Shown: piece by piece, positions 7,861 through 16,941 of the stretch
How the letters are laid out: each line of letters starts with the position of its first letter
Numbering within the stretch: the stretch's first letter is position 1
DNA from: Ureibacillus thermophilus
GTDB lineage: Bacteria > Bacillota > Bacilli > Bacillales_A > Planococcaceae
Assembly (NCBI RefSeq): GCF_004331915.1
Contig: NZ_CP036528.1
Location: forward strand, 820,567-884,566
Direction of reading: 5' to 3'
Length of the DNA: 64,000 nucleotides
Notes under the pieces: generated by a model
What the model saw: the letters and a program-made list of their open reading frames with translations, nothing else
What the model was told of the DNA's origin: nothing
The model's database searches: none
Position numbers and translations under genes: made by a program

Positions 7861-8446
7861 TAAAACGTTCATTCCAAATTTTTTCATTGATTGCAGGAAT
7901 AGGAATTTCCATCACTTTTTCAAAGGGCGTGGACCGGTTTAAATAATCAAGGTAGTCGATGGTTGGATAATATAAAATCACATCCACTGGCCGTTTCCTT
8001 TCTTCTGTTGAACGCATAATATGGTGAAGCGCTTTCATGAAAATGGGCAAGGAAAAGGGGTTAAAAAAATAAAATTTATTTTCGTTCGGCTGAATTGCGT
8101 AGTCTTCGGCAAGGCAGCAAAGAAACTGGATATTTTCCTCCTTCTTCCGAAATTTTTTACAATAATTTTCACGGTTTTTTATCGCTTTTTTGATAAATTG
8201 TTCGTTCAAATCAATGCCTAAAACAGATGCGTTTGTTTTGTTATGAAGGAAAATGCCAACCCTTCCTAAACCGCATCCAAAATCCACGATGGTGTCATTT
8301 TCATTGATGTGATAATGCTTCAACAATTCTTCCAACGCCAAATAAGGAGTCGGCTCATAGCGGTTATAATGGGAAGATTGATAAATGCCATTGTTTATTC
8401 CGCAAGTGTCGATATGAAGAAATCGGTCATATGCTGCTTCGTTCAT
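7841..8446 (-). CDS. Class I SAM-dependent methyltransferase
   Basis: About 201 residues. SAM-binding motif I is VDFGCGLGRVGIFLH (about residues 54-68), followed by an acidic LGIDLNEQFIKKA motif II, typical of Rossmann-fold methyltransferases. The C-terminus has FYFFNPFSLPIF in the place of the catalytic/substrate motif, a form seen in uncharacterised Bacillales homologues. The substrate is unknown. An in-frame ATG at 8464 lacks a binding site; GGAGAAAG gives a well-spaced start at 8446. Monocistronic, divergent from the YuzB-like gene. Confidence 0.8.
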   Translation of the reverse strand: MNEAAYDRFLHIDTCGINNGIYQSSHYNRYEPTPYLALEELLKHYHINENDTIVDFGCGLGRVGIFLHNKTNASVLGIDLNEQFIKKAIKNRENYCKKFRKKEENIQFLCCLAEDYAIQPNENKFYFFNPFSLPIFMKALHHIMRSTEERKRPVDVILYYPTIDYLDYLNRSTPFEKVMEIPIPAINEKIWNERFIIYRLT

Positions 8447-8553
8447 CTTTCTTTCTCCATTCATTTAAAGAGTGCGTTCTCATCATTGGTTGAACATTTA
8501 TGAACATAGTATAATGGAATCAATGATGGTTTTACAGAGTGAGGAGAACGCAT

Positions 8554-8826
8554 ATGTTAAAAAAATTTTTTGGCCGAAAAAATGAACCACTAAAAAATAA
8601 AGTCGAATTTTGTGTATCCAATGAAGCCTTTGCCCATCCGGATGTGTACGATGTATTGGAGCAAAGGGAAGATGTCATTGTAGAAGATGCAGGATGCAAT
8701 TCTTACTGCGAAATTTGCGACTGCCACTATTATGCACTTGTGAACGGAGAACCGGTTGCAGCAGATAGCGCGAAAGAATTATTGGAAAAAATTGAGGAAG
8801 CATTAAAGTTGAATTCCGTTCAATAG
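8554..8826 (+). CDS. YuzB-like (DUF1450) protein
   Basis: 90 residues, matching the DUF1450/YuzB family. Four cysteines at CVSNEAF and CNSYCEICDCHYYALVNGEPV could form a thioredoxin-fold redox or metal site, which is how the family is usually modelled, but no function is established. GAGGAG at about 8541 positions the ATG at 8554; an in-frame GTG at 8539 is too close to it. Stand-alone gene. Confidence 0.8.
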   Translation: MLKKFFGRKNEPLKNKVEFCVSNEAFAHPDVYDVLEQREDVIVEDAGCNSYCEICDCHYYALVNGEPVAADSAKELLEKIEEALKLNSVQ

Positions 8827-8906
8827 ACGTTGCGAAACTCAAGTAACAGTTCCCGCGCTTTTGCATATATCAAAAGTGAACAAAGTTATGCAATGGAGGG
8901 AACGCG

Positions 8907-9041
8907 ATGGCTTATCCCATGTATGGACTTGAACAGCTATTAATCGATGCAATATATTTTTTAGGAATTTTTATTATTGTGGCTACTATTATTTGTGTGA
9001 TCTCCGGAGCAATTTATAGTTTTTTATATGGAGGCGTTTAA
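8907..9041 (+). CDS. 44-residue membrane protein
   Basis: A short ORF with an excellent ribosome binding site (GGAGGGAACGCG then ATG). The peptide has a single hydrophobic helix, about residues 17-40 (FLGIFIIVATIICVISGAIY), with a short polar N-terminus. No family recognised. A rho-independent terminator follows at once, which supports a real small gene. Confidence 0.6.
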   Translation: MAYPMYGLEQLLIDAIYFLGIFIIVATIICVISGAIYSFLYGGV

Positions 9042-9066
9042 GGATTCCCTTAAGCGTTTTTTTATT
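9033..9066 (+). terminator. Terminator after the 44-residue gene
   Basis: GCGTTTAAGG and CCTTAAGCG pair (one G-U) and are followed by seven T. Confidence 0.7.
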
Positions 9067-9129
9067 GTCAAAAAATATGGCAATCCCATTAGAGGGAATT
9101 AAATACTTCTTAAATTGAAGGAGTCATCC

Positions 9130-9276
9130 ATGGAACAAATGAAAGGCAAAGCGTCTAAAATCTTGTTGGAACAAGCATTTCAGCCATTGTATGAAAAAAT
9201 CGACCGGCCTGAACAGGAAGTAAAAAGTTTGAGAGAAGAATTAAAAACGATCGCATTTCCCTTATTGAAAGCATAA
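9130..9276 (+). CDS. 48-residue protein, function unknown
   Basis: Short ORF preceded by GAAGGAGTCATCC, a strong, well-spaced ribosome binding site. The peptide is mostly helical and charged (EKIDRPEQEVKSLREEL), with coiled-coil-like spacing and no membrane segment. Not recognised. The following ~325 bp up to the next gene show no ORF with a good start; they are AT-rich and otherwise unremarkable. Confidence 0.5.
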   Translation: MEQMKGKASKILLEQAFQPLYEKIDRPEQEVKSLREELKTIAFPLLKA

Positions 9277-9602
9277 ATTATTTTATTTCGCACAAATGAA
9301 GGCTACAACTTTAACCACATTATCTCTCTTTTCTATGGCTGTCTGTGAGGACTCATTGTCTTGCGGAACAGCTTTTTTATGAATAAAATATTTTTGTGAA
9401 AAAGGCCTATAAAATTGTTTCCTGATTTTCATTTTTAGTTTGTAGTTGAGAAAAATATACTTTATAATTTTGAATTTTTATTCTTGCAAATTTGTAGTAT
9501 ATTAATAAATAGTAAAAAATGATTAATTATTTTAAATGTTCATAAATAGATATAGTATTTTTGATACATTTTTCGATATTAATAAAGGAGCATTAACTTT
9601 AT

Positions 9603-11732
9603 ATGAATGATAAAAATGTTTCAAAAAAGATGGAGCAATCTTATGACATTCATCAATTAAAGCAGGAGTTAAAAGAATTAAGAGAGCTGAAAGATATCCT
9701 TGATAAAACTTCCATCATCATCATTTTGGATGAGCAAGGAAGGATTACATATGTTAACGATTTGTTTTGTGTAACGGCTCAATATTCCAGGGAAGAATTA
9801 ATTGGAAAAACCCTTCAAGTAGTGAATTCCGGGCATCATTCTAAAGAATTTTTTAAACAACATTGGCATGAAATTTCAAGAGGAAATATTTGGAAAGGTG
9901 ATATAAAAAATAAAAAGAAAGACGGTACTTATTACTGGGTTCGTTCAACCATTATTCCATTTTTAAATAAGAAAGGGAAACCCTATAAGTATATTGCCAT
10001 TCAGACGGATATTACGAAAGAAAAGGAATTGGAAGAAGAACTGAAACAATGTAATAAAAAGTACGAATTAATTTCAGAATATATTGAACATTTAGTGGCG
10101 CTGGTTGATGAGCAAGGGAAGTTTTACTATATTTCCCCCACATTTAATAAACTCCTGCATGATGATTTGAAACATTTGGAACATCAAAATTTGTTTGATT
10201 TAGTACATACAGATGATTTGGATAGGATAAAAAAGGAAATGCAACGATTATTAAAAAATGGAAAGTTCACAACGAAACAGGAATTTCGATTGCTCCATAG
10301 TGAAGGAAATTATATTGATGTGGAAGCAAAGTTTAAAATCATTCATGATGAGGATAATGCAAGAAGACCATTTATATTATTGGTGATGAGTGATATCAGT
10401 GTTCGAAAAAAAGTAGAGCAAAATATTTATCATTTAGTTTATTACGATAGTATTACCAATTTGCCAAACTGCTCTTACTTTATGAAAGAGCTTCGTTCCT
10501 ATGTACGGGATATTCAATTAACGAAGGAAAAGTTTGCGATCTTTTGCATTGATTTAGACCATTTTAAATGGATTAATGACGAGCAAGGGCATGATGTAGG
10601 GGATATGGTCATTGCAAATGCGGCCAATAATATTAAAGAAGCGCTTCGGGAACAGGATGTTGCGGCCAGAATGAGCAGCGATGAATTTATGGTGCTAGTT
10701 AAAAGCATAAAAAATCAAGAAGAAGCGATTGCTATTGTGAAAGCCATTATAGAGAATTTCCGAAAGCCGCTTTATTTGAATGGAAAAGAGTATGTCATTA
10801 CATGCAGCGTTGGCGTTGTATTTTATCCAGAGCATGGAAAAACGCCAGAAGAGTTGATTAAAAATGCGGATTATGCTTTATCTGAAGTAAAACAAAAAAG
10901 TAAAAATAACTATATGATTTTCGATAAGCAGTTTGAAAATGTTTCTTTAGAGCGCCGCATTATCGAAAATACCATGAGAAAAGGGTTGAAAGAACACCAA
11001 TTCTTTTTAGAATATCAGCCAAAATTCAATATTCAAAACAATCAATTAGTTGGAGTAGAAGCGCTGGTTCGCTGGAATCATCCGGATTTAGGGGAAATCC
11101 CTCCAGCAAAGTTTATTTCCCTTGCTGAGGAGACAGGGTTGATTGTTTCGTTGGGAGAATGGATTATAAGAGAGAGTTGTAAACAAGGTAAAGAGTGGCA
11201 GGATAAAGGATTTGGTTCCTTTATTGTGGCAGTCAATGTTTCTATGCGCCAATTGGAATCGCCGGATTTTGTTCAAAAAGTCGAGCAAATATTAAATGAG
11301 ACAGGATTTGATCCTAAGTTGCTTGAATTTGAGTTGACTGAAAGTGTATTAGCGGATTTAAGCAGCATCATACCTGTACTGAAACGCTTGAGAGAGCTTG
11401 GCATTCATATTTCTGTCGATGATTTTGGCACAGGCTACAGTTCTTTAAGTTATATTAAACATCTTCCTGTTGATACCCTAAAGGTGGATGCATCATTTAT
11501 TAAAGACATTCATAATAATGAGGAAAGTAAAGCGATCTTCAAAGCGATTGTAAATATTGCGGATACGATTGGACTAAAAGTGATTGCGGAAGGCATTGAA
11601 ATGGAAGCGCATGTGGATGCTTTGCTTAATGGCGGATGTACTATTGGTCAGGGATTTTTTTATAGCCGGCCATTGAAGAAGGAAGAGTTTGAAGAATTTA
11701 TTCAAAGCAGCGGATTTATGTCTTCCAAGTGA
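9603..11732 (+). CDS. PAS-PAS-GGDEF-EAL cyclic-di-GMP phosphodiesterase
   Basis: 709 residues, no membrane segments. Order: coiled start (about 1-35), PAS/PAC 1 (about 36-160, GRITYVNDLFC..REELIGKT), PAS 2 (about 165-280), GGDEF domain (about 282-450), EAL domain (about 465-705). The GGDEF signature is degenerate (MSSDE near 357), so cyclase activity is unlikely and a GTP-binding regulatory role is typical of such domains. The EAL domain keeps EALVR, NVS, ELTES, DDFGTGYSS, AEGIE and GQGF motifs, so phosphodiesterase activity is expected. The start has AAAGGAG at modest distance. Monocistronic. Confidence 0.92.
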   Translation: MNDKNVSKKMEQSYDIHQLKQELKELRELKDILDKTSIIIILDEQGRITYVNDLFCVTAQYSREELIGKTLQVVNSGHHSKEFFKQHWHEISRGNIWKGDIKNKKKDGTYYWVRSTIIPFLNKKGKPYKYIAIQTDITKEKELEEELKQCNKKYELISEYIEHLVALVDEQGKFYYISPTFNKLLHDDLKHLEHQNLFDLVHTDDLDRIKKEMQRLLKNGKFTTKQEFRLLHSEGNYIDVEAKFKIIHDEDNARRPFILLVMSDISVRKKVEQNIYHLVYYDSITNLPNCSYFMKELRSYVRDIQLTKEKFAIFCIDLDHFKWINDEQGHDVGDMVIANAANNIKEALREQDVAARMSSDEFMVLVKSIKNQEEAIAIVKAIIENFRKPLYLNGKEYVITCSVGVVFYPEHGKTPEELIKNADYALSEVKQKSKNNYMIFDKQFENVSLERRIIENTMRKGLKEHQFFLEYQPKFNIQNNQLVGVEALVRWNHPDLGEIPPAKFISLAEETGLIVSLGEWIIRESCKQGKEWQDKGFGSFIVAVNVSMRQLESPDFVQKVEQILNETGFDPKLLEFELTESVLADLSSIIPVLKRLRELGIHISVDDFGTGYSSLSYIKHLPVDTLKVDASFIKDIHNNEESKAIFKAIVNIADTIGLKVIAEGIEMEAHVDALLNGGCTIGQGFFYSRPLKKEEFEEFIQSSGFMSSK

Positions 11733-11741
11733 AACGAGAAT

Positions 11742-11769
11742 CTCTTGCACTAATCGCAAGGGGTTTTTT
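11742..11769 (+). terminator. Terminator of GGDEF-EAL gene
   Basis: CTTGC/GCAAG stem followed by a T-rich tract. Confidence 0.65.
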
Positions 11770-11944
11770 GCTTTTATTTGAAAATAATAACTTTTTAAAG
11801 AGTTATTTCTATTAAATGATTATAATTGTTGGTTTTAGAAGGAATGAATGAAGGAATATTCACTAATAAATACTATTTTTGAAAAACAGTTCGCCAAACA
11901 GCAATTCTCCATAAAAAATAGTCATAATTTATCGAAATATTCTT

Positions 11945-12005
11945 TTAACAATTGAGGATAAAAGTATTATACTATTTTAATAACAGAAATATTATTCTGA
12001 ATATT
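11945..12005 (+). promoter_or_regulatory. ilvE promoter with CodY-like box
   Basis: TTAACA at 11945-11950, 17 bp, TATACT at 11968-11973. Downstream, ATTATTCTGAATATT at 11991-12005 matches 12 of 15 positions of the CodY consensus AATTTTCWGAAAATT. A box in the transcribed leader fits repression in amino-acid-rich cells, as known for ilv genes in B. subtilis. Confidence 0.6.
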
Positions 12006-12031
12006 CCACAAAATATTGGAGGCTTTACACT

Positions 12032-13096
12032 ATGACAGAGATTACAATTGAGTTAACAGATAGTCCGAAAGAAAAGCCAGCAGCGGACCAACTTGGCTTT
12101 GGACATCATTTTACAGATCATATGTTTATCATGGATTATACAGAAGGAAAAGGCTGGCACGATCCACGCATCGTCCCTTACCAAAAACTTTGCTTAGAGC
12201 CATCTTGCATGGTATTCCATTATGGACAAACAGTTTTTGAAGGGTTAAAAGCTTACCGCACACCAGATGGAGGAGTGCAATTATTCCGTCCAGATGCCAA
12301 TTTCAGACGCCTAAATCATTCAAATGAACGTCTTGTCATTCCACCGGTAGATGAGGAATTTGCTTTAGAAGCGTTGAAAAAATTGGTAGATGTAGACCGC
12401 GATTGGGTTCCAGATGCACCAGGCACATCTTTATATATCCGGCCATTCATTATTGCAACAGAACCATTCTTGGGCGTTCATCCATCCAAAAACTACTTAT
12501 TTATGATTATCATGTCTCCAAGTGGCTCTTACTATAAAGAGGGAATTAACCCAGTGAAAATCTTGGTGGAAGAAAAATATGTCCGCGCCGTTGTTGGAGG
12601 TACGGGTGAAGCAAAAACAGGCGGCAACTACGCAAGTTCATTAATTGGACAACTCAACGCAGAAAAAGCAGGCTATGCTCAAACATTGTGGTTGGACGGC
12701 GTAGAAAAACGCTATATTGAAGAAGTGGGCAGCATGAACATCTTCTTCAAAATCGATGGAAAAGTGATTACACCGGCACTTACGGGAAGTATTTTACCTG
12801 GTATCACGCGCGACTCCATGATTAAAGTGTTAAAATCAAAAAATATTCCAGTGGAAGAACGCCGTATTACAATTGACGAAGTAGTCGAAGCTGCTGATAA
12901 AGGCAAGTTGGAAGAAGTATTCGGAACTGGTACGGCTGCAGTCATTTCTCCAGTAGGGGAATTGAAATATTTAGATAAACGAATTGTCGTAAATGACGGG
13001 AAAATCGGTGAAGTCTCTCAAATGTTATATGATACATTAACTGGTATCCAATACGGAAAAATTGAAGATCCATTCGGCTGGACAGTACGCGTATAA
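12032..13096 (+). CDS. ilvE: Branched-chain amino acid aminotransferase
   Basis: 354 residues, class IV PLP aminotransferase of the long BCAT type. Motifs include FHYGQTVFEGLKAYRTPDG, IRPFIIATEPFLGV and the PLP-lysine region EAKTGGNYASSL near residue 195, with EEVGSMNIFF and GTGTAAVISPVG downstream. It catalyses transfer of the amino group between glutamate and the keto acids of leucine, isoleucine and valine. Start: TTGGAGG with 9 nt spacing. Single gene with promoter, CodY-like box and terminator of its own. Confidence 0.95.
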   Translation: MTEITIELTDSPKEKPAADQLGFGHHFTDHMFIMDYTEGKGWHDPRIVPYQKLCLEPSCMVFHYGQTVFEGLKAYRTPDGGVQLFRPDANFRRLNHSNERLVIPPVDEEFALEALKKLVDVDRDWVPDAPGTSLYIRPFIIATEPFLGVHPSKNYLFMIIMSPSGSYYKEGINPVKILVEEKYVRAVVGGTGEAKTGGNYASSLIGQLNAEKAGYAQTLWLDGVEKRYIEEVGSMNIFFKIDGKVITPALTGSILPGITRDSMIKVLKSKNIPVEERRITIDEVVEAADKGKLEEVFGTGTAAVISPVGELKYLDKRIVVNDGKIGEVSQMLYDTLTGIQYGKIEDPFGWTVRV

Positions 13097-13120
13097 TTGC
13101 CTTTGTACTTTTGCTGTAGG

Positions 13121-13152
13121 CTCGCACCTTGAATGACGGGTGCGAGTTTTTT
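13121..13152 (+). terminator. ilvE terminator
   Basis: CTCGCACC/GGGTGCGAG stem followed by six T. Confidence 0.85.
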
Positions 13153-13291
13153 CTTAGCTTTTGTGTCGGTTATTCACTTTGGCTAGCCTTTCGCTCTTAT
13201 TATTACTCATAGATAAAAAATACTGTTGAAAAGGGAGGAAGCAAAGTCTATAATTACTAAAAGTTTACATTTTGTTTAGGAAAGGTTGAAT

Positions 13292-13930
13292 GTGGTGAAA
13301 ATCCGTGTTTTCATCCTTTTATTTATAGCGTTGATTTTGGTTGGTTGCAGTAATGAGGGGATAAAAAATACGATTCAACAAAAGGAATTATCCAGCAAAA
13401 ATCAATTGTTATTAAAAGCGGCTGTCGGGGAAATGAATTATTATTATGAATTTATTGCTGAAAAGGGAAAATTTTTAAGAATTTGGGTTGAACGGTATCA
13501 ATACGGAAAATTGGTTGAACAAGTTGGTGGCATTGGAACGGAGATGCTAAAAGATGAGAAAGGAGAAATATTAATTTACTTTCTCGATGATCCCGAATGG
13601 GAAAACTATTATTTGAGAACGGTAGTTTTGGATGAATCAGGCTATGCAGTTGCAAACGGACAAATTGCCAAACCCAATGCCAACTTGAATGCAGGCATCT
13701 GGAGTTCAAATCTAAATGAAAAAGTGCCGTTAACGGAAGATATGTTGTTGGGGTATATGGCATTTTTTGAAGTGGATGATGAAAGTTCAATGGAGATAAA
13801 AACCACTCTGGCGGAACCGAAAGAATTCATCGAGGAAAACCGCGATATTCCTGATATCTATTTAATTCGGGCTTCATTATCCGATGAGGAACGATGGGAA
13901 TGGTATAACGAATCAGGAGAGGAATTATAG
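13292..13930 (+). CDS. Putative lipoprotein, intact paralogue
   Basis: About 212 residues. A short basic N-terminus, hydrophobic VFILLFIALIL and lipobox LVGC mark a lipoprotein signal peptide, so the protein should be anchored outside the cytoplasmic membrane. The mature part is acidic with no domain I recognise; a WVERYQYGKLVEQ stretch and VPLTEDMLLGYMAFFE are conserved with the decayed copy at 690-1319. Start: AGGAAAGG gives good spacing to GTG 13292 (or 13295); the in-frame TTG at 13286 abuts it. Just downstream are the remains of a zinc-ribbon/alpha-CTD-like gene. Confidence 0.75.
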   Translation: MVKIRVFILLFIALILVGCSNEGIKNTIQQKELSSKNQLLLKAAVGEMNYYYEFIAEKGKFLRIWVERYQYGKLVEQVGGIGTEMLKDEKGEILIYFLDDPEWENYYLRTVVLDESGYAVANGQIAKPNANLNAGIWSSNLNEKVPLTEDMLLGYMAFFEVDDESSMEIKTTLAEPKEFIEENRDIPDIYLIRASLSDEERWEWYNESGEEL

Positions 13931-13931
13931 G

Positions 13932-13983
13932 ATGCCGAAAAAAACATGAAAAATTTGCGAAAAAGGACATCGTTATTATAAAC
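13932..13983 (+). pseudogene. Remnant of zinc-ribbon/alpha-CTD-like gene
   Basis: ATG at 13932 followed by MPKKT, an in-frame TGA, then KICEKGHRYYKQN: the counterpart of the N-terminus of the intact protein at 1328-1630 (TLRVCEKGHRYYKSS). Similarity stops at a long inverted repeat that starts at 13984. The rest of the gene is missing. Confidence 0.8.
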
Positions 13984-14056
13984 AAAACATACAAAGATCA
14001 GTAGTACAAACCAAGGCCAAGGTTTGTACTACTAATCTTAGTATGTTTTATTTTTT
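13984..14056. repeat. 29-bp inverted repeat with T tract
   Basis: Arms at 13984-14012 and 14021-14049 pair with two mismatches around the 8-nt loop AAGGCCAA, then a T-rich tract. It could act as terminator for the lipoprotein gene, or be a small palindromic element that replaced the end of the neighbouring gene. The stem is much longer than those of the ordinary terminators in this window. Confidence 0.8.
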
Positions 14057-14116
14057 TGTAACTTTTTCTAGCTTTCAAACGTGGATATAGCGAAAGGAGG
14101 GCGTGAGAGTGAAGCC

Positions 14117-14314
14117 ATGAATTTAGAACAAATGTATGTTGTATATGTTCAAGATATATATCGATATATTTTTTCTCTTTGCAAAAATCAAGACTAAATC
14201 GTGCAAGAAACCTTCAATTGCGCCTTCCTATATCTTGAAAGCCATAAAGATGAAAAAAATCCGTCCATGGCTCTTTTTATGAATTTGGTTTCTTCCGCAA
14301 ACAATAAAGAGTAG
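14117..14314 (+). pseudogene. Remnant of ECF sigma factor gene
   Basis: A good ribosome binding site (AAAGGAGGG upstream) and ATG at 14117 open a frame reading like sigma region 2: MYVVYVQDIYRYIFSLCKNQD, stop, then IVQETFNCAFLYLE, the expected continuation (compare DIVQETFxRAYLYLE in ECF factors). It ends at TAG 14314 after about 65 codons. The -10 recognition helix is partly there, while regions 3-4 are missing. Clearly decayed. It immediately precedes the HAD phosphatase gene. Confidence 0.75.
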
Positions 14315-14324
14315 GAGGGAGAAG

Positions 14325-14855
14325 ATGAAAAGAGCAGTTTTTTTAGATCGGGATGGCGTGATCAACGAAGTGTTGACGAATCGAGTGAAATTTGTCAACA
14401 AACCGAAAGATTTATATTTTTTGCCGGGCGTTCCAGAAGCCATCCGCAAACTGAATGAGCATTTTGATTATATATTCGTGGTGACAAATCAAGGAGGCGT
14501 TGGGCTCGGTTATATGAAAGAAACCCAGCTCCAGAAAATCCATGAACACATGATGAATGAATTGAAAAAACATGGCGCCATCATCCATAATATTGCTTAT
14601 TGCCCCCATAAACCGAAAGAGGGATGCTCATGCCGAAAACCCGGTTCCAAGCTGATAAAAGACCTTGCCGAAAAATATAATGTAGATTTGTCTAAATCCT
14701 ACATGGTGGGCGATACGGATACAGATATTCAAGCAGGAAAGAAAGCCGGCACAAAAACGGTTTTCATCGGGGATGAAGAGCCTTTAGCCGATGCAGTTTT
14801 CCCTGATTTATTCACTGCAACGGATTGGATTATTAAGGATGCCCATATGGTTTAA
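14325..14855 (+). CDS. HAD-IIIA family phosphatase (GmhB-like)
   Basis: 176 residues. HAD motif I DRDGVIN (nucleophile Asp 8, acid/base Asp 10), motif II VVTNQGG, zinc-binding loop CPHKPKEGCSCRKP (about residues 92-105) and motif III/IV MVGDTDTDIQAG. This set marks histidinol-phosphatase/D,D-heptose 1,7-bisphosphate phosphatase-type enzymes; the physiological substrate is not certain in a Gram-positive, where a sugar phosphate is plausible. AGGAGGGAGAAG precedes the ATG. Confidence 0.88.
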   Translation: MKRAVFLDRDGVINEVLTNRVKFVNKPKDLYFLPGVPEAIRKLNEHFDYIFVVTNQGGVGLGYMKETQLQKIHEHMMNELKKHGAIIHNIAYCPHKPKEGCSCRKPGSKLIKDLAEKYNVDLSKSYMVGDTDTDIQAGKKAGTKTVFIGDEEPLADAVFPDLFTATDWIIKDAHMV

Positions 14856-15005
14856 AGCCACAAGCTTTTGTATATATTTCCAAACTTTAGATGAAAAATT
14901 TTGTTAATTTCCTATGAATTTGATAAACTACAAGTAATTTTTCTTGTTCTAAAGAATCAACCTCCTCGTGCATGCAAAAATAAAAGAAAAAAAGGAACGA
15001 TTCGA

Positions 15006-16457
15006 ATGCAGTATCATCCAGGCTGGAATTTTCAAAACAGCTATGTAAAACTGCCGCCTATTTTTTATACAATGCAAGAACCAAAGCCTGTTGCTTCTCC
15101 AAAGCTCATTATATTCAATGAATCACTTGCGGAAGAATTGAATTTGGATTGTGGAGCGCTGCAGACAGAAGAATGGATTGCAACTTTTGCAGGAAACTAT
15201 ATCCCGGAAGGTGCAGAGCCGATTGCCCAAGCCTATGCGGGCCATCAATTTGGCTATTTTACGATGCTGGGCGATGGGCGTGCCATCCTTTTGGGGGAGC
15301 ATGTGACCGCAAATCATCAACGGTTTGATATCCAATTGAAAGGTGCAGGAAGGACACCATATTCTCGGGGTGGGGATGGCCGTGCTGCTCTTGGTCCGAT
15401 GCTTCGGGAATACATCATTAGCGAAGCGATGCATCATCTTGGAATTCCGACGACGCGAAGCTTAGCAGTGGTCACAACAGGGGAGACGGTCATCCGTGAT
15501 CAATATCTTCCCGGCGCCATTTTAACGAGGGTTGCTTCAAGCCACATTCGCGTAGGCACTTTTGAATTTGCGCGGAAATTCGGCTCCAAAGAAGATTTAA
15601 AAGCTCTTTGCGACTATACCATCGAACGGCATGATCCGCATATTTTACAAGAGGAACATCCCTATCTGGCATTTTTAAAAGCCGTAATAAATCGGCAAGC
15701 GGCAACCATTGCTAAATGGCAGCTAGTCGGTTTCGTCCATGGCGTCATGAATACGGACAATATGACGATCAGCGGAGAGACAATCGATTATGGACCTTGT
15801 GCTTTTATGGATATTTATCATCCAGATACGGTTTTCAGCTCCATCGATACGTATGGACGCTATGCTTATGGAAATCAGCCAAAAATAGGTGGCTGGAATT
15901 TAGCCCGATTTGCCGAATCACTTATTCCTCTCCTTGATGCAGATAAGAACAAAGCTGTAACCCTTGCAAAAGAAGCCATTTCCGCTTACCCAACCCTTTA
16001 TGTATCCTACTATGTAGACGGTATGCGGAAAAAACTAGGTCTCATGTCTGCAAGAGAGGAAGATGAAGAACTCATCCAAGAATTGCTTGATTTGATGCAA
16101 ACCTATAAACAAGATTATACAAATACTTTTAGAGCGTTAACGTTGAAAAAACTAGAAGGAGCATTTTTCCAAACTGTTGAATTTCAACATTGGCATCAAC
16201 ATTATAAAGAGCGGATAAAAGACCAAAATCCAATTGAAACGGAAAAGCTTATGAAGCAGCATAATCCTTCTGTCATTCCCCGCAACCATCGGGTGGAGGA
16301 GGCTCTGGAAGCGGCAGTGGAGCGGGGTGATCTTTCAGTGATGAAAAAGCTGTTGTCGATTTTGTCGGATCCTTATTCATATTCAGAAGAACAAGAGGAA
16401 TACTGTACATTACCAGAATGTCCAGATGAACCGTATATTACCTATTGCGGTACGTAA
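15006..16457 (+). CDS. selO: Protein adenylyltransferase SelO (YdiU)
   Basis: 483 residues, pseudokinase-fold enzyme of the SelO/YdiU family that transfers AMP to protein hydroxyls in characterised members. Family features: N-terminal [74 protein letters not shown] and [11 protein letters not shown]. The C-terminus ends CGT; some homologues have selenocysteine there. The frame is open to 14901, but AAAGGAA with 9 nt spacing and the conserved N-terminus point to ATG 15006. Confidence 0.93.
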   Translation: MQYHPGWNFQNSYVKLPPIFYTMQEPKPVASPKLIIFNESLAEELNLDCGALQTEEWIATFAGNYIPEGAEPIAQAYAGHQFGYFTMLGDGRAILLGEHVTANHQRFDIQLKGAGRTPYSRGGDGRAALGPMLREYIISEAMHHLGIPTTRSLAVVTTGETVIRDQYLPGAILTRVASSHIRVGTFEFARKFGSKEDLKALCDYTIERHDPHILQEEHPYLAFLKAVINRQAATIAKWQLVGFVHGVMNTDNMTISGETIDYGPCAFMDIYHPDTVFSSIDTYGRYAYGNQPKIGGWNLARFAESLIPLLDADKNKAVTLAKEAISAYPTLYVSYYVDGMRKKLGLMSAREEDEELIQELLDLMQTYKQDYTNTFRALTLKKLEGAFFQTVEFQHWHQHYKERIKDQNPIETEKLMKQHNPSVIPRNHRVEEALEAAVERGDLSVMKKLLSILSDPYSYSEEQEEYCTLPECPDEPYITYCGT

Positions 16458-16483
16458 AATTTAACTGTAATGGAGGAATCCAC

Positions 16484-16759
16484 ATGGAAAAAATTGAAGT
16501 TGGAGAAGTTTTTACAATTGGTGATGAAGAACAACAAGAAGAAGTCGAAGTAATTGCAACGATGACGGTGGATGGGCAAGATTATGTAGCTGTAGCTTAT
16601 GTCGAAGATTTGCATGAAGATAATGAAGATGAGATTGAAGTATTCTTTTTGAAAGTTGATGAGGATGGTGACTTTGACGTAATTGAATCCGATGAGGAAT
16701 ATGATCAAGTGGCCGATGTTTTTGATGAAATGTTGGATGAAATGGAAGAAGAAGAATAA
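16484..16759 (+). CDS. DUF1292 family acidic protein
   Basis: 91 residues, very acidic (long Glu/Asp runs at the C-terminus), matching the DUF1292 (YrzB-like) family of Firmicutes. No known function. GGAGG precedes the ATG at 16484. It lies 26 bp after selO and is followed by a terminator, so it may be the last gene of that transcript. Confidence 0.85.
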   Translation: MEKIEVGEVFTIGDEEQQEEVEVIATMTVDGQDYVAVAYVEDLHEDNEDEIEVFFLKVDEDGDFDVIESDEEYDQVADVFDEMLDEMEEEE

Positions 16760-16770
16760 ATTGATTGGGG

Positions 16771-16800
16771 GGAGCGTGAGAAACTCTTGCGCTCCTTTCT
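16771..16800 (+). terminator. Terminator after DUF1292 gene
   Basis: GGAGCG/CGCTCC stem with a T-rich tail. Confidence 0.65.
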
Positions 16801-16941
16801 ATTTGGAAATATATATAGGAAAATGCTTATTTCCACTCGATTACTTGAGATTTCCCACAAGCTTTAAACAAAATACTTGCAGGATATCAAAAAATATCCA
16901 TTAAAATGTAGATAAAACAATTCAAAAAAGGGGATTTTCAA

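Noticed and set aside
9296-9382. 28-codon ORF in the gap before the GGDEF-EAL gene
   Set aside because: No ribosome binding site and no sign of conservation can be seen.
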